A DNA stretch of 51,675 nt from Caldifarciminota bacterium (lineage in GTDB: Bacteria; Hydrothermota; Hydrothermia; Hydrothermales; JAJRUZ01). Location of the stretch: assembly GCA_024277525.1 (NCBI GenBank), contig JAJRUZ010000009.1, positions 1-51,675 on the forward strand, given 5' to 3'. Made by a program: the position numbers and the translations under genes. The notes under the pieces are model-generated. The model was not told where the DNA came from and ran no database searches. It saw only the letters and a list, made by a program, of their open reading frames with translations. Below, one piece after another: positions 8,501-15,274 of the stretch. Within the stretch, counting starts at the first letter, position 1; each line of letters starts with the position of its first letter.

Positions 8501-9670
8501 TATTAAATCCGCTCCTACAAATTTACCTACAAGTTTTCTACCTGAGCCTGTTGTACCGCAACCTATAATCCTTATCTTTGACTTCATCCTTTTACTTACT
8601 TTTAATATTGCATTAAAAATTTTCTTTGTTGCTATAATAGGCTCCCCTCTTGTTCTTGTGTAAAAATCCGCAGCAATTTCAAAATTCTCCCTCATTAAAA
8701 CACACTTTGTACTTGTTGAACCTATATCTATTCCGAGATAAACTTCAAGATTTTCATTTTCTTTCCATTTATGAATTCTCACCTCGACTTCGTCAATTAT
8801 TTCTTCATGAGACGGTTTAAAATCAAGGAATTTGCTTTTTATAAGCAAAAGAGGAGGATTCCTTTCAATTTTTTGAGTTTTTTTACCTTTAAGAATCTCC
8901 TCCAAAGTTGAAAGGATATCTTTATTAAATTTATATGACGTTAAAAATGAGGCACCTATCGCATTTAAAAACGGAGAATTTTCATTATATATAACATTTG
9001 TGTCAAGGTTTTCTTTTAAATAATGCAAAAAGAACTTATTTTTTGAAACTCCGCCTGCAACTACGATATCACCCTCTATTCTTTTACCCTTCAAAAGGGT
9101 ATTAAGTATTCCTTTTACAACACTCCTTGAGAGTCCTGCCCACATTTCCTTTTTGGAATATCCTTCCTGCTGTCTGTTTATTAAATCGGTTTTTGCAAAA
9201 ACCGTACACCTTGAGGCTATTGTGGGAGGTTCACTTGATGGAATATCCCAGTTTTTTATTTCCTCATAATCCAGATTAAGCCTTTCCTTCTGTTGATCAA
9301 TAAATGTACCCGTACCTGCAGCACATATTGAATTTGTATAAATGTTTTTTAGATTACCCTTTTCATCAAGTTCTATTATCTTTGAGGAATTTGCTCCGAC
9401 TTCCAGAATGTATCTCGCGGACGGGAAAAATTTTTTTACACAAAAAACAAGGCACTTTATTTCATCAAAAAAAGGTAAATCCTCAGGAAAATCAGAAAAA
9501 ATGGAACCCGTAAAACCTATGAGAAATTCATCTTCATTAAATAATAACTCTTTTAAAATAGGTAATATCTTTTTTTGATGCAAAATCATTTTTCTCTCAA
9601 CTATTTCTTCGTCCCGAATTTTTACCATTTTTAAATAGAGATTGCCTATGTCAATACCGACTTTTATCAT
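5579..9670 (-). CDS. Tandem 2-hydroxyacyl-CoA dehydratase activase fused to a dehydratase-like/DUF2229 module
   Basis: The 1363-residue protein contains two BadF/BcrA-type activase ATPase domains. The first begins IKVGIDIGNLYLK and has cysteines in ICAAGTGTF (about C116) and SRCTVFAKTD (about C155). The second begins YLGIDIGSTSTKCV and has ICSAGTGSF (about C438) and ERCTVFMEQD (about C476). A CTLCENNC cluster at about 593-600 opens a dehydratase/DUF2229-like half with more cysteines (SCFSCGPD, GSECLPCALT, GPCRFGQY). In known activases each subunit gives two cysteines to a bridging [4Fe-4S] and ATP hydrolysis drives a low-potential electron to the partner enzyme. Here both halves of the dimer sit in one chain. 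I chose MIKVGID over an ATG at 9712 because TATAAT lies 7 bases before it. Substrate unknown. Confidence 0.85.
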   Translation of the reverse strand: MIKVGIDIGNLYLKMVKIRDEEIVERKMILHQKKILPILKELLFNEDEFLIGFTGSIFSDFPEDLPFFDEIKCLVFCVKKFFPSARYILEVGANSSKIIELDEKGNLKNIYTNSICAAGTGTFIDQQKERLNLDYEEIKNWDIPSSEPPTIASRCTVFAKTDLINRQQEGYSKKEMWAGLSRSVVKGILNTLLKGKRIEGDIVVAGGVSKNKFFLHYLKENLDTNVIYNENSPFLNAIGASFLTSYKFNKDILSTLEEILKGKKTQKIERNPPLLLIKSKFLDFKPSHEEIIDEVEVRIHKWKENENLEVYLGIDIGSTSTKCVLMRENFEIAADFYTRTRGEPIIATKKIFNAILKVSKRMKSKIRIIGCGTTGSGRKLVGKFVGADLIVNEITAHAKGALHFYPQAEVIFEIGGQDSKYIRLKNGKVYECNMNYICSAGTGSFLEEQAKKLGFNIKEVSNLIMGISPPLTQERCTVFMEQDIERLLREGFSKEEVMGACIYSVVHNYLNKVVGKKYIPEGKIFFQGATARNKALIAGFENVCQREIVVSPFCHVMGAFGTALLVKEKLKDKTNFRGFKIKDEKINIWYENCTLCENNCKITYLRIGEDTVSFGYQCGREPEEKKKRKREELSLFEFYDKEVFKIKGIKKEKFQKVHIPRALSTHVLFPFYKTFLENLGFQVLISKPPDKETIEKGREVTSSEFCLPVKIMFGLIAEIINKDGLIFLPWVIGYPDEDKKNYNYFCPYVQSNPGYIISTFELRGAKREKFLTPVFDFTLPKSSLTENLYTYFKKWNISKKEIKNALEEGLRVQKKFEENIKKKSQEILEGIKEKKEKFIVLFGRPYVIFSSAANLLTPLKLANLGIKVIPWNFFSYFKNEIFVDNMYWYYGKKLLQAAEFIKNMDNLYPVYLSCFSCGPDSFLLSYLEEIFKEKPFLILELDEHGGEAVFQTRIEAFYDVIREDERKIKKEEFFVIKKEDKKEIYSRTIWVPPMHPEGARLFAASFRRFGFKARALPPSQEKHWKTGRKLLRGSECLPCALTIGTFIEEIKRHNHEKHALFMPTSSGPCRFGQYAHLQKIIFERSGLDIHILSPNSYNAYEGLPKDLRKFLWNTILIFDSILKCRNRIKPYEKNKGETEEVYLKAVDKMEKAIEEGKDVYSALEECVNDFSKIETVKEYKPLVGIVGEIYVRFDNYANDEVIRTIEKCGGEAWLSPVSEWILYTDFTARWRARARRDLWEYLKTTLKNKFFKSVEERIHEITEKIIGDRKEPEIEEIMKKAEDFCPLNFGTEAPLTIGRAIIFKEQGARAVVNVSPFTCMPGNISQAFFQKISEDMNLPVINMFYDGQRGENKKLEAFLRNFL

Positions 9671-9677
9671 AGTATTT

Positions 9678-9702
9678 ATTATAAAATAAAAAATCTTATA
9701 AT
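9678..9702. promoter_or_regulatory. Back-to-back -10 boxes for divergent, near-leaderless transcripts
   Basis: Only 42 bases separate the two divergent start codons. ATTATA at 9678-9683 is TATAAT on the minus strand, 7 bases before the activase ATG at 9670. TATAAT at 9697-9702 on the plus strand is 10 bases before the lptF ATG at 9713. Neither gene has a Shine-Dalgarno site. Initiation at the normal distance from the -10 boxes would leave 5' leaders of zero to about four bases. Confidence 0.5.
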
Positions 9703-9712
9703 TAAAGAACAA

Positions 9713-10840
9713 ATGAAAAAATTTTTTTCAAAAATAGACATATATTTAATGAAATCTTTTCTTCCGCCCTTCTTTTATTCAATTATTTTGCTTTTAATGA
9801 TAATGCTTCTTGATAAAATTTTTGACCTTTCAAATTTGATTTTTAAAAAAAAGGTTCCTGCTTACTTGGTTCTGGAAATTTTATTCCTTTCCCTTCCTTA
9901 TATGCTCGCCCTTGTTATTCCGATGAGCGTCTTAGTTGCAACTTTGTATGTATTCGGAACAATGAATCAGGAAAGGGAGTTGATGTCACTTTCAACAGGA
10001 GGAATTTCTCTTTTGAGGATAATGAGAACACCTTTAATTTTTTCTCTCTTTTTATTCTTTTTTTTAATTTATTTTAATGGTTTTTTTGTTCCGAGGGCGA
10101 ACCATACATTGAAAAAGAAAATTTTTTATATGTACAGATATAAACCTTCACTTGTTTTAAAAGAAAAAATTTTTAATCACATAGGAGATATAAGTATTTA
10201 TGTGGGAGAAAAAGATGAAAAAAGAGGGATTCTTAAAAATCTGAAAATTTTTCAAAAAGGAAAGGGATATGTTCAAATTATTGATTCAAAAGAAGGTTAT
10301 ATAAAGACGGGTAAGGAAGGGGGTTACCTTCTTGTTTTAAAAGACGGGATAATTCAGGAAAAAAGGAGGAACAGAGTAAACATAAGGAAAATAGAGTTTA
10401 AGGAGCATAAAATATATATACCTCCTAAGAAAAAAGAAAAAGTCGGGGAGTTGGGCAAAAGCGATAGAGAACTCACTTTAACCGAACTTTTGGAAGGTAT
10501 AAAAAAGAAAAAAGAAAAATATTTAAAAATGCAAAAAAAGAATAGATTTTTGTTTCTTGAAATTCAAAGATTCTGGGTTGAGGTTCACAAAAAATTTGCT
10601 ATTCCTTTTGCTGCAATTGTATTTGTGATAGTGGGAGTACCTCTCGCTAAGATATTCGGGAGAGCGGGCTGGGGTTCTGCTTTCGGTCTTTCAATAGCAG
10701 TCTTTACGATTCATTACATTTTCTTAGTAGGCGGAGAGGAACTCGCGGACAGGGCAATTGTTTCTTCATTTGTTGCAATGTGGACAGGAGATATACTAAC
10801 CCTTGTCTTCGGTCTTTACCTTCTTTATAAAGCAAGATAA
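9713..10840 (+). CDS. lptF: LPS export permease, LptF/LptG family
   Basis: The 375-residue inner-membrane protein has the YjgP/YjgQ layout. There are transmembrane helices near residues 15-35, 50-85 and 100-120, then a periplasmic jellyroll-like middle (about 130-270). A closing block of helices starts with HKKFAIPFAAIVFVIVGVPL and ends at the C-terminus. The conserved coupling segment ERELMSLSTGGIS at about 91-103 contacts the LptB ATPase in characterised complexes. LptF and LptG form a heterodimer that extracts LPS from the inner membrane. Which of the two this is cannot be told from sequence alone, and the partner is not in the window. Its last 45 bases overlap, on the opposite strand, the end of lpxK. 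Confidence 0.85.
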   Translation: MKKFFSKIDIYLMKSFLPPFFYSIILLLMIMLLDKIFDLSNLIFKKKVPAYLVLEILFLSLPYMLALVIPMSVLVATLYVFGTMNQERELMSLSTGGISLLRIMRTPLIFSLFLFFFLIYFNGFFVPRANHTLKKKIFYMYRYKPSLVLKEKIFNHIGDISIYVGEKDEKRGILKNLKIFQKGKGYVQIIDSKEGYIKTGKEGGYLLVLKDGIIQEKRRNRVNIRKIEFKEHKIYIPPKKKEKVGELGKSDRELTLTELLEGIKKKKEKYLKMQKKNRFLFLEIQRFWVEVHKKFAIPFAAIVFVIVGVPLAKIFGRAGWGSAFGLSIAVFTIHYIFLVGGEELADRAIVSSFVAMWTGDILTLVFGLYLLYKAR

Positions 10841-11770
10841 AATCTCTTTATAAAAATTTTCTTCAATTTCCATTTTAATTTTTGGGTATATAATAAAATC
10901 ATAGGTAAAAGGCATTCTCACAATGTCTTTCTCTGTTGTTACCACATAATCACATTTCAGTCTCTCTTTTAAATGAAGAATTTTTCTCATATCATTCTCC
11001 TTATAAAAATGATGATCAAGAAATTTAATATGTTCTTTTAAAATAAAATTTTTACTTAAAAACCCCTTCAAAGAAGAAGGATTTGCTATCCCTGTTACAA
11101 GCAATAAATAATCTCTTTTACTTAATTCAATTTTTTCTCCTTTTTGATTAAAAAATCCTGACAATTTGTAATATGCAAAAAAATAGGGTAATTTTCTCTT
11201 TTCAAGAAATTCAATCTTATATTTTTTAAATTTTTTCATTTTTCTGTTTATTATCACCGCATTTGCATTTAAAATTTCTTTTCTGAAATCTCTTGCCAAG
11301 CCCTCAGGAAAAAACTTTTCCCTTTCAAAAATTTCCTTTTCTGTTAAAATAAATATATTCAAGTCAAAATAAAATTTTTTAATTTGCATTGCGTCATCAA
11401 GTATAAAAACCACATTTTTTTTATGTTTGATTATTTCTTTTGCTGATTCAGTCATGTCTTTATCAATTCCGATCGGAATATTCAATTTTCTGTATATCAG
11501 ATAAGGTTCATCTCCTATTTCAAAAGGAGAAGTTTTTTCGTTTTCGAAAATTATTTTTTTTGTTTTATCTTTTCTTTTATATCCTCGTGTAAGTAAAGCA
11601 CAATTTATTTTGTTCTTTTTCGAATACTCTATGATTTCGATAACAAGGGGCGTTTTACCGCTCCCTCCCATACTTATTCCGCCTACCCCGATTGAAGCAT
11701 AGGGAAATTTTTTGCTTTTTTTAGTTAAAATAAAATTTCTGGCTTTTAAAATAAAAAAAAGGGGATTCAT
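10796..11770 (-). CDS. lpxK: Tetraacyldisaccharide 4'-kinase (lipid A pathway)
   Basis: LpxK phosphorylates the 4' position of the lipid A precursor at the inner membrane. The 324-residue protein has an N-terminal amphipathic membrane-associated segment, the P-loop ISMGGSGKTP (about 32-41), LLTRGYKRK, IGDEPYLI, FFPEGLARDFRKE, DHHFY and TTEKD, all in family order. The Walker-B-like motif, usually DDGFQ, reads DDAMQ (about 125-129), a mild deviation. The start overlaps the stop of the antiporter gene by ATGA, so translation is coupled. It belongs to the operon plsY-antiporter-lpxK and its end overlaps lptF convergently. Confidence 0.93.
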   Translation of the reverse strand: MNPLFFILKARNFILTKKSKKFPYASIGVGGISMGGSGKTPLVIEIIEYSKKNKINCALLTRGYKRKDKTKKIIFENEKTSPFEIGDEPYLIYRKLNIPIGIDKDMTESAKEIIKHKKNVVFILDDAMQIKKFYFDLNIFILTEKEIFEREKFFPEGLARDFRKEILNANAVIINRKMKKFKKYKIEFLEKRKLPYFFAYYKLSGFFNQKGEKIELSKRDYLLLVTGIANPSSLKGFLSKNFILKEHIKFLDHHFYKENDMRKILHLKERLKCDYVVTTEKDIVRMPFTYDFIIYPKIKMEIEENFYKEILSCFIKKVKTEDKG

Positions 11771-12927
11771 TCAAAAGGTGCTTTTAAGAGGTGTCTTATT
11801 CTTTTTCTTTTCCTTTTTTCAAATATTAAAATCACCGCAAGGACGAGATAGACACCGGACAAGAAAATTCTTATATACATTGAAGGAGAAACAAATTGAG
11901 CAAAAAACAGAAAAAAGAGGAATATTGCTTCTTTATAGTCAAACTCAAAATCACAGAGAAGAATAACCGCGAACAGGGATTGAGCAGCTGTTAGGAGTAT
12001 TTCTTCCCTTTGCCTGGAGTCAATGGATAATGCATGAAAAGAAAGGGAAGAAATTGCGAATACAATAGGAATACTTCCCACGAGAAGTGACCATTGATTT
12101 ATTTTTGAGGATACAATTGCTTGGAAGGCACTATTTTCTTTTTTCTTAAGGGTATAGATTGAGAGGACAATTACTTCCGGTGCCTCTGAAGCAAGGGGGG
12201 CAACCCATTGGACAAGTAAAAATTCCGAGATATTTAATAATTTTCCGGATTCAACAAGATTTTCTCCGAATGATGGTCCTGCAATTAATATTACAAAGGC
12301 GGAATAAATGAAAAAAAATGAAACCAGAATCCATCTCTTTCTTTTTTCAATCTTAAAAAATTCTTTTAAATAGCCGACCGGTTCTTTTTCTTCCCTTTCC
12401 CCTTTTGTTGATTTATAAAGATAAAAAATGAAAATTCCGATCAGTGGAATAGAATGGCCTAAAGAAAGTCTGTCAAAAGGCACAATAGAAAAGCTGATAA
12501 GGGTTGCAATAAGAAGAATCCCTATTTCAAGGGAAAGGGATTCTTTGAATTTAAAACTTTTCTTCTTATTTTTTATAAAAAACAAAAGAAAAATAAGTGG
12601 CCAACCGATCCCGATCAGGAGTCTGTTTGCTCCTGTCATATTTGCAAGTGCATAGGCAGAGTATTCCGGTTTTTTCGGAGCCATCCAGGTAAAATAAAAA
12701 TCAACAATATATTCGGGTAATACAGCAATTAAAGCAAGGATTGCAAGGGCAAAGGATTTCGGAATGTCCTGTTCTGCTATTTCTGCAGCTGTTGCAAGAA
12801 TATACGAACCACCGAATATGCATAATCCGGAAAAAAATGAAAGAAAATAGGGGTTAAGGTCTATTTTAAAAAAGAAAATAATTATCCACGGGATAGTGAA
12901 AATAAAAGATGAAAACAATATTCTCAT
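11767..12927 (-). CDS. Sodium/calcium exchanger-like (CaCA superfamily) membrane protein
   Basis: The protein of about 386 residues has roughly ten hydrophobic helices in two halves separated by a charged loop (KSTKGEREEKEPVG). The two inverted alpha-repeats are visible: ALIAVLPEYIVDFYFTW with YALANMTGANRLLIGIGWP in the first half, and PLASEAPEVIVLSIYTL with IVSSKINQWSLLVGSIP in the second. The acidic LPE/APE motifs bind cations in this superfamily. Ion specificity cannot be read. I chose MRILFSS at 12927, one base after the plsY stop, with AGGGAAAGG upstream. A longer start at 12957 would overlap plsY by 28 bases. Confidence 0.85.
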   Translation of the reverse strand: MRILFSSFIFTIPWIIIFFFKIDLNPYFLSFFSGLCIFGGSYILATAAEIAEQDIPKSFALAILALIAVLPEYIVDFYFTWMAPKKPEYSAYALANMTGANRLLIGIGWPLIFLLFFIKNKKKSFKFKESLSLEIGILLIATLISFSIVPFDRLSLGHSIPLIGIFIFYLYKSTKGEREEKEPVGYLKEFFKIEKRKRWILVSFFFIYSAFVILIAGPSFGENLVESGKLLNISEFLLVQWVAPLASEAPEVIVLSIYTLKKKENSAFQAIVSSKINQWSLLVGSIPIVFAISSLSFHALSIDSRQREEILLTAAQSLFAVILLCDFEFDYKEAIFLFFLFFAQFVSPSMYIRIFLSGVYLVLAVILIFEKRKRKRIRHLLKAPFE

Positions 12928-12928
12928 C

Positions 12929-13495
12929 TTAAATGAGCCTTTCCCTGGGTAAGTCAATCATTTTTTTGATACCGATGAACACCATCAGACACATTGAATA
13001 TAAAATCTTAATTCTTGATGTTTTTGTAATGAACAGCAAAATTATAAAACAGATAAAGCTAAAGGCAAGTGAATGGTCAAAATGTCTTTTAAACTTAAAA
13101 AAAATCAAGAACAAAAGGAGGGATATAAGTGTTTGAACGGGAAAAAGTGCAAAAAAAATTCCGTAAATTGTGCTTATTGATTTGCCTCCGTAAAATTTCA
13201 GAAATAAAGGGTATGCGTGTCCTGTAACCGCTCCTATGCCTGATATAAGTGCAAGGTTCGGTTCTTTAAATAGGTAATAGAAGAAAAATACGGGGATTGC
13301 TCCTTTCAAAAAGTCAAGAATAAAGGTGAGTGTTCCGCAGAGTTTTCCTACATTTTTAAAAACATTTCTTGCTCCTGGGTTTTTGTCTCCCACATTTCTT
13401 ATGTCGATATTTTTAAATTTTTTTGAGATAAGGTAAGCGGACGGTAAAGAGCCGAGCAGATAGCCTATTAAAAAAGGGAGCAGGATTTCCTTCAT
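12929..13495 (-). CDS. plsY: Acyl-phosphate:glycerol-3-phosphate acyltransferase
   Basis: PlsY acylates glycerol-3-phosphate from acyl-phosphate, the first step of phospholipid synthesis, in the inner membrane. The 188-residue protein has five or so transmembrane helices and the three active-site loops GSLPSAYLI, IRNVGDKNPGARNVFKNVG and TGHAYPLFLKFYGGKSIST. The last is normally GGKGVAT, so the G-to-S change is a small variant. I chose MKEILLPF at 13495, because 12 extra residues from 13531 are not family-like. It is the first gene of the minus-strand operon with the antiporter and lpxK. Confidence 0.93.
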   Translation of the reverse strand: MKEILLPFLIGYLLGSLPSAYLISKKFKNIDIRNVGDKNPGARNVFKNVGKLCGTLTFILDFLKGAIPVFFFYYLFKEPNLALISGIGAVTGHAYPLFLKFYGGKSISTIYGIFFALFPVQTLISLLLFLIFFKFKRHFDHSLAFSFICFIILLFITKTSRIKILYSMCLMVFIGIKKMIDLPRERLI

Positions 13496-13541
13496 GGTGA
13501 AATTTTCTTTTAAAGGAGGGGAAAAAGTCAAATTAAGATGG

Positions 13542-13547
13542 TATAAT
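13542..13547 (+). promoter_or_regulatory. -10 box TATAAT for tRNA-Ser
   Basis: TATAAT lies 11 bases before the tRNA-Ser 5' end at 13558, a normal distance. No clear -35 box is seen at 16-18 bases upstream. Confidence 0.45.
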
Positions 13548-13557
13548 ATAAATATAC

Positions 13558-13648
13558 GGAGGGGTGCCCGAGTCCGGTTTAAGGGGTGCGATTCGAAATC
13601 GCATATTCCCCGAAAGGGGAGTCACGGGTTCAAATCCCGTCCCCTCCG
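13558..13648 (+). tRNA. tRNA-Ser (CGA)
   Basis: This is a class II tRNA of 91 bases. The acceptor GGAGGGG (13558-13564) pairs with CCCCTCC (13641-13647), with discriminator G at 13648. The anticodon stem TGCGA/TCGCA encloses TTCGAAA, so the anticodon is CGA, reading UCG. The long variable arm is the hairpin TTCCCCGAAAGGGGA, followed by the T-arm ACGGGTTCAAATCCCGT. CCA is not encoded. Confidence 0.96.
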
Positions 13649-13686
13649 TTTGAAAAAAAATTCAAAAAAGTCTTAATATTAAAAGT

Positions 13687-13869
13687 ATGGAGAAGGCAAA
13701 ATGTCCTTTATGTGAGGCAGATATAAAGGTGCCTATGAAGAAAATCGGATACGAATTTTCCTGTCCTGAGTGCAATGAAAGGATTGTTGTAAAGCAGATA
13801 AATCCTCTTGTTCTTGATTTTGCAACCGATGAGGATGAAGAAGAGGATATTAAGTTTGAGAAAATGTAA
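13687..13869 (+). CDS. Small zinc-ribbon protein, LysW-like
   Basis: The 60-residue acidic protein has two CxxC pairs, CPLC (6-9) and CPEC (26-29), and an acidic tail, as in LysW, the amino-group carrier of lysine/arginine synthesis. LysW proteins end in EDWGE with a terminal glutamate that is loaded. This one ends in FEKM, so a carrier role is doubtful. No lysine or arginine biosynthesis genes are nearby. It starts 38 bases after tRNA-Ser without a Shine-Dalgarno site. A simple zinc-ribbon regulator or chaperone is an alternative. Confidence 0.75.
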   Translation: MEKAKCPLCEADIKVPMKKIGYEFSCPECNERIVVKQINPLVLDFATDEDEEEDIKFEKM

Positions 13870-13982
13870 TCATATAAAAATCTGTCTTATCTGAGTCTAA
13901 TTTTTAAATAAATTCAGTATTTTGGAGTCTGATTGTTCTTAGGTTTTAAAATAAACAAATTTTAAAATTCCGCCATTTAAAA

Positions 13983-14012
13983 TTGACAAATTTTTTAAAA
14001 TCTTGTTATAAT
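13983..14012 (+). promoter_or_regulatory. Consensus sigma70-type promoter for namZ
   Basis: TTGACA (13983-13988) and TATAAT (14007-14012) are both perfect consensus with an 18-base spacer. Initiation would be near 14019, giving a leader of about 17 bases without a Shine-Dalgarno site before the ATG at 14036. Confidence 0.75.
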
Positions 14013-14035
14013 AAATTGACCATAATTTTAATTGA

Positions 14036-15214
14036 ATGAGAAATTTATTGGATTTTAAAAAATTTTGTGAAAATTACAGAAAGATTAAATATAAAAAAAT
14101 CGGAATTTTAACAAATCATTCCTTCTGTGATAAAAATCTCATAAATTTTGCTGATTTTTTAATTGAAAACAATTTCAATGTAAAAATAATTTTTTCTCCT
14201 GAACACGGTTTCTTCGGAACAGAACAGATGGAGGAAAAGGTTGAAGACAGTTTTTATAAAAATGTAAAGGTTAAAAGTATTTACGGTGATAAACTTGAAC
14301 CCGAAGACGATGATGTAAAGGAAATTGATATTTTGATAATTGCGGTTCCTGATAACGGCTCAAGATATTATACCTATAAATGGTCAATGATGAAGATGAT
14401 CGAAAAATGTTCCAAATTTAACAAAAAGATAATAATTTTTGATTATCCGAATCCTTTAAACGGAACCCACATTGAGGGACCTTTAATCCAAAAGGGCTAT
14501 GAATCCTTTGTTGGCTTCTATTCAATACCCGTAAGATTCGGTTTAACAATCGGTGAACTTGCAATTTATTTAAATAAGGAATTCAAAATAAATGCTGAAA
14601 TTGAAGTTTTTAAAATTGAGGGATGGAAAAGAAGCTTTTATTTTGATGATATTGATTTTCCTTTTATAATGATGTCACCGAATATGCCCGATTTTGAAAC
14701 AGCTCTTTTATATCCGGGAATGTGCCTTTTAGAAGGAACAAATATTTCCGAAGGAAGGGGAACTTCAAAACCCTTTAAAATTTTCGGCGCTGATTTCATT
14801 GACCCCTTTGAATTATTAAAGAGATTAAATGCACCCGCGGTTTCCAAACCGCGAGAAATAGAAGGAGTTAATTTTAAACCCGTTTATTTTAAACCCATGT
14901 GGAATAAATACAAAGGTAAAGTATGCGGGGGACTTGAAATATATGTCACTGATAAAAATAAATTAAAACCTTTTAAAATGGGCTTAAAAATAATTAAGGC
15001 AATAATGGATTTATATCCTGATAAATTTGAATTCAAAAATCCTCCCTATGAATTTGAGAAAGAAAAGATGCCCTTTGATATACTTGCGGGAAATTCCTAT
15101 ATAAGAAAAATGCTTGAAGAAGGCGCTGAGATTGAAGAGATTGAAAAAATATGGGAAAGGGAACTTGAGGAATTTGATGAGAAAAGAAGGAAATATTTTC
15201 TTTATAATCATTAA
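14036..15214 (+). CDS. namZ: NamZ-type exo-beta-N-acetylmuramidase (DUF1343 family)
   Basis: The 392-residue protein matches the DUF1343 family, whose Bacillus member NamZ removes terminal MurNAc from peptidoglycan fragments. Characteristic segments are GILTNHS (about 23-29), FSPEHGFFGTEQ (about 57-68), IFDYPNPLNGTHIEGP (about 142-157), the block LLEGTNISEGRGTSKPF (about 230-246) and the C-terminal YPDKFEF. No signal peptide is evident, so it may act in the cytoplasm, unlike secreted members. Unusually, a GC-rich 18-bp inverted repeat (14836-14853) lies in the coding region and encodes PAVSKPR. It stands upstream of an ATPase, a MurU-like and an AmgK-like gene, which fits a MurNAc salvage role. 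Confidence 0.85.
   Translation: MRNLLDFKKFCENYRKIKYKKIGILTNHSFCDKNLINFADFLIENNFNVKIIFSPEHGFFGTEQMEEKVEDSFYKNVKVKSIYGDKLEPEDDDVKEIDILIIAVPDNGSRYYTYKWSMMKMIEKCSKFNKKIIIFDYPNPLNGTHIEGPLIQKGYESFVGFYSIPVRFGLTIGELAIYLNKEFKINAEIEVFKIEGWKRSFYFDDIDFPFIMMSPNMPDFETALLYPGMCLLEGTNISEGRGTSKPFKIFGADFIDPFELLKRLNAPAVSKPREIEGVNFKPVYFKPMWNKYKGKVCGGLEIYVTDKNKLKPFKMGLKIIKAIMDLYPDKFEFKNPPYEFEKEKMPFDILAGNSYIRKMLEEGAEIEEIEKIWERELEEFDEKRRKYFLYNH
14836..14853. repeat. GC-rich palindromic element inside namZ
   Basis: CGCGGTTT-CC-AAACCGCG is an 8-bp inverted repeat in otherwise AT-rich coding sequence. It keeps the frame and encodes a short stretch near residue 270. Composition and shape resemble small REP-like palindromes inserted into coding DNA. 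Confidence 0.45.
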
Positions 15215-15274
15215 TTTAAATACAAACTTTTTTAAAATCTTTGCATTTTGAATGCAAATTTTTTAAAATAATAT

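Noticed and set aside
13494-13676. 60-codon plus-strand ORF over tRNA-Ser
   Set aside because: It reads straight through the tRNA-Ser gene; its coding appearance comes from the tRNA sequence.
14831-14855. Intrinsic terminator inside namZ
   Set aside because: No T-run follows the palindrome; it is coding sequence.
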